DNA of 56,749 bases from Verrucomicrobiales bacterium (GTDB lineage Bacteria; Verrucomicrobiota; Verrucomicrobiia; Limisphaerales; JAYPXF01): positions 1 through 56,749 of the forward strand of contig PBAL01000064.1 in NCBI GenBank assembly GCA_002715965.1. The letters are read 5' to 3'. The notes below the pieces were generated by a model. That model saw only the letters and a list, made by a program, of their open reading frames with translations, was not told where the DNA came from and searched no databases. Positions 1 to 6,022 of this stretch are shown piece after piece; within the stretch, counting starts at the first letter, position 1; the number at the start of each line of letters is the position of its first letter. The translations under genes and the position numbers were made by a program.

Positions 1-1
1 A

Positions 2-187
2 ACGATCATACAGGAAATTGTAGATAGAACTGGATGGAGTTCTGGAAATGCAATCGGAATTATTATTCGTGAACCTGTAGCTAGTCTTACAAGTGATGAA
101 TATAGAACAGTACACGGTAACATGAGTACGACCAACGCAAGTGACGGAACTAGAAATGTTAACCAATTAGTGATAACACATTCATAA
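2..187 (+). CDS. C-terminal end of a structural protein (DNRLRE-like)
   Basis: Only the last 61 codons are in the window; the frame is open from base 2 to a TAA at 185-187. The fragment contains the string IIQEIVDRTGWSSGNA, which resembles the conserved end of DNRLRE/CBM-type beta-sandwich domains, where a similar (I/V)QEIV(D/N)RxGWxSGNA segment precedes the last strands. The position just upstream of the neck and tail genes suggests a virion protein, perhaps a head fibre or decoration protein. The frame is well supported by the ten-base spacing to the next ATG, which has AAAGAG upstream. The family name rests on motif memory only, and the N-terminal part outside the window would decide it. 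Confidence 0.6.
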   Translation, partial: TIIQEIVDRTGWSSGNAIGIIIREPVASLTSDEYRTVHGNMSTTNASDGTRNVNQLVITHS

Positions 188-197
188 AGAGTGACAT

Positions 198-677
198 ATG
201 CCAATTAATATTCCACAAAGCGTTTTTGACAAATACAATGATGTGATTGACTCCACTTTTGATATATTTGGGGTTACATGCAAACTTGTATTTATAGAAA
301 AGGTAGAAGAAATATCTGTCACCTATGACAACGTTCCTAGCAATCGCTCGATAAACGCACACAGAAGAAGCACTGAACTGTATCGAAGAGAAAACAAAGT
401 TATAAAAGAAGTAGAAAAAACAGAAGATATAAAATTAAAAGTTTACTGGGACAGTAAGAACTGGACCAAAATTGGCGGCGATATAGTTTCCCCAAACAAC
501 GGAATACAAACAATATTTTTTGCTACAGACTTAGATAAAATTATGAGGGCAAAAAAACTCATAGTTCACAACGGAATACAAGACCAAAGGGAATTTACTT
601 TTACTAAGTTTGGTGAACCATTCCCAATGGGGTTAAAGCACGATAGATACTTTGGATGTTTTTGGGAGAGGGCTTAA
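198..677 (+). CDS. Small virion-associated protein, probable neck or tail completion
   Basis: A 159-residue protein I do not recognise by sequence. It has no signal peptide or membrane segment. It is mixed alpha/beta in character, with a basic stretch at about residues 50-75 and a C-terminal part (about 115-159) rich in aromatics. It sits immediately before a gene that resembles phage neck proteins and three genes before the tail tube, where tailed phages keep head-tail connector and tail completion proteins. Its stop overlaps the start of the next gene (TAATG at 675-679), so the two are probably translationally coupled. The structural role is inferred from position alone. Confidence 0.55.
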   Translation: MPINIPQSVFDKYNDVIDSTFDIFGVTCKLVFIEKVEEISVTYDNVPSNRSINAHRRSTELYRRENKVIKEVEKTEDIKLKVYWDSKNWTKIGGDIVSPNNGIQTIFFATDLDKIMRAKKLIVHNGIQDQREFTFTKFGEPFPMGLKHDRYFGCFWERA

Positions 678-1309
678 TGTCTATTTCTCTTAAACTCGTA
701 GACTCAAATCAAAAAATATCAAAAGATATCGCTAGGGCAATGGCCGATAGTTTAAATACTATGGTCAAAAAAAACTCTTCAAGGGTAAAAAAACAGATCC
801 AAAGTATTATTCCCACATGGATCAGGGAACAACCAGAGATTCAAGAAATACTACAGGAAGCTACACCGGGCTCTTTAAATGCCCAACTCGGCTTTTATCA
901 GGGGACAACGGCTGTAACTGTAGAAGCCGTAGTAAAAGCAGTAGAAAGTAGTGTAACACTTAAGCTCAAACCTTTTAACAATAAGTTCCAAGGAGGGCTA
1001 GAGTTTTTAATTCAACCTTCAACATTTGCTAACTTATTGTCGCTGCCAGAAGGTACGATTGTTACTAGCATGGGAACAAGGTTGGAATGGCTCGACTGGA
1101 TGCTTATGAAAGGTTCGGCAACTATAGTAACAGGTTATACCTACATACCTAATTTAGATGGACGATCTGGCGGAGGTGTAATGGAAGCTGGAAAAACTTG
1201 GAGAATACCAACAGCTTATTCAGGAACACCGTCAAATAACTTTATCACAAGAGCATTAAGTGGTAGAGAAAAACAATTATCAACTATATTAAGAGGACTA
1301 CTAGATTAA
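677..1309 (+). CDS. Neck / head-tail connector-like protein
   Basis: A 210-residue protein. I chose the ATG at 677 rather than the in-frame ATG at 656, because 677 overlaps the upstream stop as TAATG and has GGGAGAGG just upstream. The N-terminal third is helical and lysine-rich. The C-terminal third carries LEWLDWMLMKGSATIV, then RSGGGVM, then a W-R-(I/V)-P segment and NNFITRAL. I remember this order (EWLDWLL, RSGG, WRVPPEFAGT, NNFITRAL) from neck or connector proteins of environmental tailed phages. It ends in TAATG overlap with the next gene. The role as neck or tail-terminator protein is inferred from the motif order and gene order, without a search. Confidence 0.5.
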   Translation: MSISLKLVDSNQKISKDIARAMADSLNTMVKKNSSRVKKQIQSIIPTWIREQPEIQEILQEATPGSLNAQLGFYQGTTAVTVEAVVKAVESSVTLKLKPFNNKFQGGLEFLIQPSTFANLLSLPEGTIVTSMGTRLEWLDWMLMKGSATIVTGYTYIPNLDGRSGGGVMEAGKTWRIPTAYSGTPSNNFITRALSGREKQLSTILRGLLD

Positions 1310-2289
1310 TGTCTCTGTTTAGCCCACTTAAAGGATTCTCAAATATTCATTCATCCACTGTATCTAATGATATACAGGATGGACTGGTAGAGTATTTTGA
1401 CTGGGCGTTATTGGACAAAGGAAACTACTTTAATGTAACAAAAGGTGAGACCTCGCCAAACGGTCAGGACATGAGTCGCTTAAGAATGTCTTCTAACGAT
1501 TCATACGCTTCAGGCCAAGTTTGGGAGGGGTTTAGGAAAAATTGGGTTTGGCAAAGTGGGGTATCTGGCGTTAATATGGACGCTCCGCTTGTTAGTACAA
1601 ATCCCGATTATCCCGGAGTTTCAGGTGTCTACATAGACGATACTTTTGAGCCATCGTCCGGTGTAGGAACATACGCTCATACAATTGATCATTTTAACGG
1701 TAGAGTTATTTTTGATACAGCTGTGAGCAGTGGAACCAAGGTTCAGGTGGAGCATAGCTACAAATATATAAATGTAGTATACGCCAACAATGTTCCTTGG
1801 TTAAGAGAAGTACAAAACAATACAATTCAACCAAATAGCAACTTTAGAGATGTTAGCGAAGGTGCTTGGGATATCCCGCCAGAGAGTAGGTTGCAGCTAC
1901 CAGCTGTAGCAATAGAAATGGTTCCGGGTCGTAGATTCAAGGGATATGCACTAGGGGGAGGACAATGGATTTATTCAGATGTCATCTTCCACTGTATAGC
2001 TGAAGACGAATATACTAGAAATCAAATTGTAGATATAATTTCACTACAAAATAATAAAGTCATAGATATATTCGACAGTAATGCTATAAATGACGCAAAC
2101 GCCTTTCCATTAGATAGGATGGGATCTCCAGTCGCAAGTGGCTTGAGATTTCCAGATTTGGTCAAGTCTTATCCGGGCGGTAAGATTAGGCTAACAAACA
2201 GTTCTATCCAAGAGATGGTTATGGCAAAAGCGGACGTTTTTGGGGGCGTCGTAAGGATGACCGTAGAAGCGATAAAACCAAATATTTAG
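1309..2289 (+). CDS. Virion structural protein, tail completion region
   Basis: A 326-residue protein starting in TAATG overlap with the previous gene. It contains beta-rich segments with many Ser-Gly pairs (SSGV, ASGQ, VSGV), a habit shared with the other structural proteins here. The C-terminal 130 residues look like a compact alpha/beta domain, with a helix around EDEYTRNQIVDIISLQNNK, followed by a strand-rich end. I do not recognise the family. It lies between the neck-like protein and the tail tube and is followed by a promoter-like element, so it is probably the last gene of a connector or tail-completion transcription unit. Tail terminator or sheath-initiator functions are possible but unsupported. 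Confidence 0.5.
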   Translation: MSLFSPLKGFSNIHSSTVSNDIQDGLVEYFDWALLDKGNYFNVTKGETSPNGQDMSRLRMSSNDSYASGQVWEGFRKNWVWQSGVSGVNMDAPLVSTNPDYPGVSGVYIDDTFEPSSGVGTYAHTIDHFNGRVIFDTAVSSGTKVQVEHSYKYINVVYANNVPWLREVQNNTIQPNSNFRDVSEGAWDIPPESRLQLPAVAIEMVPGRRFKGYALGGGQWIYSDVIFHCIAEDEYTRNQIVDIISLQNNKVIDIFDSNAINDANAFPLDRMGSPVASGLRFPDLVKSYPGGKIRLTNSSIQEMVMAKADVFGGVVRMTVEAIKPNI

Positions 2290-2299
2290 TTTTTTTGTG

Positions 2300-2305
2300 T
2301 ATAAT
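2300..2305 (+). promoter_or_regulatory. Promoter-like -10 element (TATAAT) before the tail tube gene
   Basis: A TATAAT hexamer lies inside GTGTATAATT, 49 bases before the start codon of the tail-tube-like gene. No convincing -35 box is present at the usual distance; an AT-rich tract lies upstream. The same ten bases recur before the last + strand gene at 37881-37890. The gap continues to a strong ribosome binding site (AAGGAGAG, 2334-2341). A phage-specific late promoter without a -35 box, as in T4-like late promoters, would also fit. Confidence 0.45.
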
Positions 2306-2348
2306 TTAATAGAAAAATATTTTTCATCACGTTAAGGAGAGATCCCTC

Positions 2349-3560
2349 ATGAGTAGTAATGATAGAATATTCTACGCTTGCCAAGCTGTGGCGATCACGA
2401 AGCAGGGCGACGAGAGTGTCGGCACTGGTGATATGATTCACGGCTTGCAAAGCGTTGGAATGACCACCAATTTTAATCTAGAGCAGGCTTTTGAGCTTGG
2501 TCAGATTGAGATTTATGAAAACATCGAAGGTACACCAGATATTGAGGTTACCTTAGAAAAAGTTTTAGACGGCAAGCCTTTGATCTATCATATGGCTAGC
2601 TCTGGAGTTGTAGGAACTACAGCTTCTGGTTTGGTTGCACGTTCTAAAGAAAGATGTGACCTTAGACTTGGTATTTTCGACGAAGCTGCCAATAACGTAA
2701 AAGAATCTACCTCCAACTCTGGTAAGTCAGAGGTTGAGGTTTATTGTTCAGGTCTTTATATCAGCAGTATTTCCTACACTATTCCTGTTGATGGTAACGG
2801 AACTGAATCTGTCACGCTTGTTGGTAATAACAAGCAATGGCTGACTGGTGGTAATGTTAAAATTACTAATGCCGCCGTAGAGGGCTTTGATGGTACAGAC
2901 TCTCCAGTGTTTGGAAGTGCAGCATCGCCTAGCGGTGGTATTGTAAGACGTGAAGATGTTATCCTTTCTGGTTGTATCCTCCCTAAGTCTATCAAAGGTG
3001 TTGTTGGTAGTGGTTATGGAAATGCGGTTACCGGAAAAGTTTCTGACGGCTCCCTTACTAATCGCGTTCATATCCAAAACTTCTCTGTCAGTACAGACTT
3101 TAGTCGAGAAGACGTTATGGAACTTGGAAGAAAAGCACCTTACAGAAGAACGGCTAACTTCCCAGTAGAAGTAACATGTGAGATTGAAGCTATTACTACT
3201 TCTGGTGACTTTGTGGGTGCTTACGAGCTTGGTGATCCAGCCCTCAACAGTACCATTGACTCTGGTAACAACCTGCAAAATGAAGTAATCTTTGTTTCCG
3301 TGAGACAAGGTTATGGATTTGACTTGGGCGGTAAAAACAAGCTTTCTAGCGTAAGCTATGGTGGTGGAGACGCTGGTGGTGGAAACGTCACGTGTTCATA
3401 CAGTTATACTAACTTCAATGATTTGGACGTTCAGCACGCTCAAAATGGATACTTTGGATTTAACGGACTAAAAGGTAGAGATGGTAGTAACTTTGGCTCA
3501 GACATTGGTCAAGGAGCACATCCGTTTAATACCATTTCCAAGTTGTTCGGAGCGTCATAA
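2349..3560 (+). CDS. Major tail tube-like protein with internal duplication
   Basis: A 403-residue protein with its own promoter-like element and a strong ribosome binding site, as expected for an abundant product. Residues 33-51 (LQSVGMTTNFNLEQAFELG) align without gaps to residues 242-260 (IQNFSVSTDFSREDVMELG). In both copies a Tyr follows shortly after, then Pro, and an E-V-T-x-E strand. The protein therefore carries two related tube-type domains joined by a beta-rich linker. Tail tube proteins of several phages share this kind of beta-barrel start, and tandem tube domains are known from phage T5 pb6. Position upstream of chaperone-like genes and the tape measure gene supports a tube role. 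A sheath protein is less likely because the protein is small and lacks a sheath-like architecture. Confidence 0.6.
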   Translation: MSSNDRIFYACQAVAITKQGDESVGTGDMIHGLQSVGMTTNFNLEQAFELGQIEIYENIEGTPDIEVTLEKVLDGKPLIYHMASSGVVGTTASGLVARSKERCDLRLGIFDEAANNVKESTSNSGKSEVEVYCSGLYISSISYTIPVDGNGTESVTLVGNNKQWLTGGNVKITNAAVEGFDGTDSPVFGSAASPSGGIVRREDVILSGCILPKSIKGVVGSGYGNAVTGKVSDGSLTNRVHIQNFSVSTDFSREDVMELGRKAPYRRTANFPVEVTCEIEAITTSGDFVGAYELGDPALNSTIDSGNNLQNEVIFVSVRQGYGFDLGGKNKLSSVSYGGGDAGGGNVTCSYSYTNFNDLDVQHAQNGYFGFNGLKGRDGSNFGSDIGQGAHPFNTISKLFGAS

Positions 3561-3594
3561 GACTAGTCGGCAAGCTTTAGTTGCTGGTTTTAAA

Positions 3595-3640
3595 ACCCCT
3601 TCGTTGCGATAGCACACAGGAAGCGAGTAACGCAAGGGGT
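3595..3640 (+). promoter_or_regulatory. Intergenic hairpin downstream of the tail tube gene
   Basis: ACCCC (3595-3599) pairs with GGGGT (3636-3640), and TTGCG (3604-3608) pairs with CGCAA (3631-3635). This gives a ten-pair stem with a four-base bulge (TTCG) and a 22-base loop. No run of T follows, so it is not a classic intrinsic terminator. It may instead protect or process the 3' end of the tail tube message and reduce read-through into the less needed chaperone genes. Confidence 0.4.
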
Positions 3641-3659
3641 ATCAGGAAAAGGAACGCAT

Positions 3660-3713
3660 ATGAAAACAAACGATACTCCCGTGTACTATGAGGTTTACCA
3701 TGACTCCATATGA
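3660..3713 (+). CDS. 17-codon leader ORF overlapping the next gene start
   Basis: A short ORF (MKTNDTPVYYEVYHDSI) begins at an ATG preceded by GGAAAAGGA with normal spacing, a better ribosome binding site than that of the downstream gene. It ends at TGA 3711-3713, eleven codons after the ATG at 3678-region pairing arm and just past the likely start (3700) of the chaperone-like gene, which is in a different frame. A ribosome reading it would run through the hairpin that encloses that start and stop close by, a layout that suits translational coupling by re-initiation. A +1 frameshift joining the two frames is an alternative, but no slippery site is obvious. It could also be a chance ORF. Confidence 0.4.
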   Translation: MKTNDTPVYYEVYHDSI

Positions 3714-3723
3714 GCGGGAGTAT
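3673..3723 (+). promoter_or_regulatory. Hairpin enclosing the start of the chaperone-like gene
   Basis: ATACTCCCG (3673-3681) is a perfect nine-base reverse complement of CGGGAGTAT (3715-3723). The 33-base loop holds both candidate start codons (3688 and 3700) and the GAGG that would serve the second one. Folded, the structure could limit initiation; a ribosome on the 17-codon leader would open it. This is direct base pairing seen in the sequence, while the regulatory role is inferred. Confidence 0.5.
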
Positions 3724-4737
3724 TTCATTTCTAGGCTGAGGAGTGGATTTTATCCTATAAAAATTGAGGGATTTCAGGTAAAAGTCCTCACCCCCACCAT
3801 AGAAGATGAATACTTTGCAAACGAAGTGTTCTTTGAAACGTTTGATAAGTCTAGACAAGATGACATAATGACAGAAGCAGAAATGCTGGATTGGTGTATA
3901 GATCGTGGCCTTTGGTCGGAAGAAAAAGATGAAAAGATAAAAGCGATAGACAAAGAGATAGAAAAGCTAAAGATAGAAATTTTCAACGCTAGAAGCAATA
4001 TAAAACTAAGAGAAAGAATAAGACTTTATTTAAGGGCAGCAGAAAAAGCTTCCGGTAAACTATTAGCAGAAAAAAATCAGAACTTCTCGAATACTTGTGA
4101 AGGTTTGGCAATTCAAGACAAATCTCATGAACTGTTCAGAAGATGTTGTTTTATAGGAACCGAACCGGTTAACTTTGACGAAGTAGACATTAATGAAGTT
4201 TTTTATAAGTATAACAAATTAGTCTTTAGCGAGAAACAGTTAAGAGAATTAGCAAGGAACGAACCTTGGAGGTCGGTATATATCTTAAAAGACGAGATAA
4301 AACTTTTTGCTAATGAGGATGGCAGACAGTTATCTCTCGATCAAAAGGGTATATTAATTTGGTCTAGGATGTACGACAATGTACAAGAGTCAATGGAGTG
4401 CCCAACTGACGAAGTAATCAACGACGACGATATGCTGGATGGGTGGTTTATAGTACAGCGTAAAAAGCAGGAGTCTGATAAAGCAAAATCCGAACTAGAA
4501 AAGAGAACACAGAATAGTAAGATTTCTAACTCGCAAGAGATATATGTCTTTACTGACGATAAGAAAGAAGCAGAAACAATTGATAGCATGAATTCCGTCG
4601 GTTCCTCAATAATCAAAAAGCAGAGACTAAATGTTATCAAGGCCAAGGGCGGTGCTCAAGATCTAGACTTCCAAGACCAACAACTTAAACTACAAAATAT
4701 GAAAACAGAACAATTTAAAGGAAGATTCGGGAGGTAA
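3700..4737 (+). CDS. Tail assembly chaperone-like protein, copy 1
   Basis: 345 residues from the ATG at 3700, chosen over the in-frame ATG at 3688 because GAGG lies seven bases upstream of 3700 while 3688 has no ribosome binding site. Residues 25-72 align without gaps to residues 17-64 of the gene at 5104: both have V-x-x-x-x-PT, then QDD(I/V)(M/L)T, then RG(L/I)W-x-E-x-KD. The similarity continues through a charged helical region rich in Lys and Glu and a following Cys-containing segment (C-x-(F/T)-x-G or CTFYKDGKP). The two genes are therefore paralogues. They lie between tail tube and tape measure genes, the standard site of tail assembly chaperones, which coat the tape measure protein before tube assembly. 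Family identity is inferred from location and architecture. Confidence 0.5.
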   Translation: MTPYEREYFISRLRSGFYPIKIEGFQVKVLTPTIEDEYFANEVFFETFDKSRQDDIMTEAEMLDWCIDRGLWSEEKDEKIKAIDKEIEKLKIEIFNARSNIKLRERIRLYLRAAEKASGKLLAEKNQNFSNTCEGLAIQDKSHELFRRCCFIGTEPVNFDEVDINEVFYKYNKLVFSEKQLRELARNEPWRSVYILKDEIKLFANEDGRQLSLDQKGILIWSRMYDNVQESMECPTDEVINDDDMLDGWFIVQRKKQESDKAKSELEKRTQNSKISNSQEIYVFTDDKKEAETIDSMNSVGSSIIKKQRLNVIKAKGGAQDLDFQDQQLKLQNMKTEQFKGRFGR

Positions 4738-4739
4738 CA

Positions 4740-5111
4740 ATGGCAGGCTTTGATGACCTAATAAGACAGCAGTCTGAATATAAAAATCTCAGAGATGATA
4801 AATATAAAAACGACTCCAAACATAGACTATCTAAAATTTTAAAGAAAAAGGTAGAGACTACTATGATTGGAGCTTTAAGCTCTATAGAGGAGCATTTTTC
4901 GTTTTTGTGGTCTTCAGACAATCCGGAAATGACACCAGAACAAAAGATGATGTATGACACCTTTCAAAAGGTCAGATCAGAAATACTAGATAAAGGAAAC
5001 ACACAGGCCAGAAATGTTGATGCTGAGTTGGCTCAATATGATGTAAAATGGCTAAGGTATAACGCAGTAATTCCAGTTAAAAAGAACTTAGGAGAAGGAC
5101 AAAATGAGTAA
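4740..5111 (+). CDS. Small protein between the chaperone-like paralogues
   Basis: A 123-residue, highly charged, mostly helical protein. It has a basic N-terminal half (KNDSKHRLSKILKKK) followed by a segment with EEHFSFLW and then TPEQKMMYDTFQKVRSEIL and GNTQARNVDAELAQYDV. I associate this order (EHFxFLW, TPEQ, RSEILDxGNxQARN) with a small conserved protein seen near tail genes in environmental phages, without a known function. It starts two bases after the upstream stop, with GGGAGG ahead, and overlaps the next gene by eight bases, so it is probably made in fixed ratio with the two flanking paralogues and may act with them. Confidence 0.5.
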   Translation: MAGFDDLIRQQSEYKNLRDDKYKNDSKHRLSKILKKKVETTMIGALSSIEEHFSFLWSSDNPEMTPEQKMMYDTFQKVRSEILDKGNTQARNVDAELAQYDVKWLRYNAVIPVKKNLGEGQNE

Positions 5112-5982
5112 GAACAAAATAGAGAAAACCGTTAAAATGGATGACAAAGAGATAGAAATCTATGTTATCAAACCTACCAATAATACCGTCAAACAGGCCG
5201 ATAGACACAAGTCTAAAACTTGGAATCAGGCTATTCAGGATGACGTACTAACTAAAAAGGAGTTAGGCGTTTTAATGAGAAAACGTGGTATTTGGGATGA
5301 AGCTAAAGATAAAGAAGAAGAAGACATCACTAAACGTATTGTAGAACTGGAAAAACAACTATATAACGGCGACGGCAAGAGAAAGCCAAAAGTGTCTGAG
5401 GGTCGAGATTTAGCAGTAGAAATCAGAAAAGCACGACTAGAACTCAGGGATTTAATTGCGGACCGTATCTCCCTAGAAGAAAATACGGCAGAATCGCTTG
5501 CCGACAACGCTAGGTTTGATTATCTAGTAGCACACTGTACTTTCTATAAAGATGGCAAACCCGTGTATAATTCTTTTGAAGAGTATAACAATAAGAGTGC
5601 AGACGAGATTGCTTTTGCTGCTGCTTCCGCATTAGCAGAAATGCTGTATAATATTGACTCTTCGTTTGAAAAAAATCTACCAGAAAATCAATGGCTCACT
5701 AAATTTGGGCTAGTTGACGATGAACTCAACCTGATCGACCCCACTAGTGGAGATAAGATTGACACAAAAGGTAGAAAAATCGACGACGAAGGATATCTCT
5801 TAGACGACGATGGTAACAGGGTAGATAAAGACGGTAACGAGATTACATCAGAAGGTCTATATAAAATGGCCGACTATCAAAATGATCTCGCACCAAAAAA
5901 GAGGAGATCTACTAGGAAGGCAAAAGCGGAAGAAAAAGAACAGACAGAAACCAATGAAGAAGCATTAACAACGGAAAGTTAA
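5104..5982 (+). CDS. Tail assembly chaperone-like protein, copy 2, with acidic heptad tail
   Basis: A 292-residue paralogue of the protein at 3700, by the ungapped alignment of its residues 17-64. The paralogue body ends at about residue 205. A separate C-terminal part follows: five tandem heptads starting at residue 216, each G-x-x-(I/V/L)-(D/T)-x-x, with Gly every seventh residue and Asp at most of the other polar sites (5749-5853). The last 40 residues are lysine- and glutamate-rich. AGGAGAAGG precedes the start. In many phages two chaperone forms are produced from one locus by frameshifting; here two separate genes could serve the same purpose. That is inference from position next to the tape measure gene. 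Confidence 0.5.
   Translation: MSKNKIEKTVKMDDKEIEIYVIKPTNNTVKQADRHKSKTWNQAIQDDVLTKKELGVLMRKRGIWDEAKDKEEEDITKRIVELEKQLYNGDGKRKPKVSEGRDLAVEIRKARLELRDLIADRISLEENTAESLADNARFDYLVAHCTFYKDGKPVYNSFEEYNNKSADEIAFAAASALAEMLYNIDSSFEKNLPENQWLTKFGLVDDELNLIDPTSGDKIDTKGRKIDDEGYLLDDDGNRVDKDGNEITSEGLYKMADYQNDLAPKKRRSTRKAKAEEKEQTETNEEALTTES
5749..5853 (+). repeat. Five tandem heptad repeats (GxxhDxx) in the copy 2 chaperone
   Basis: Glycine recurs exactly every seven residues: GDKIDTK, GRKIDDE, GYLLDDD, GNRVDKD, GNEITSE, then G. The fourth residue is hydrophobic and the fifth is Asp or Thr. The unit resembles a small beta-turn or calcium-binding-like repeat, but lacks a full DxDxDG loop. The paralogue at 3700 has no equivalent. 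Confidence 0.75.
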
Positions 5983-6022
5983 ACTGGATAGTGTAGTCAT
6001 TTAAAGACGTAAAAGGTCCACT

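Noticed and set aside
2748..3308. Long minus-strand frame of 186 codons inside the tail tube gene
   Set aside because: It lies entirely opposite a well supported gene with a good ribosome binding site and has Cys- and Arg-rich composition unlike its neighbours. It is a shadow frame.
3660..3723. Programmed +1 frameshift joining the leader ORF to the chaperone-like gene
   Set aside because: The frame relation would allow it, but the bases before the TGA (TCC ATA TGA) offer no good re-pairing. Re-initiation from the start at 3700 is simpler.
5563..5572. Third GTGTATAATT
   Set aside because: It is inside the coding region of the second chaperone-like gene with no gap or start nearby, so I regard it as chance. 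It also lowers confidence in the other two.
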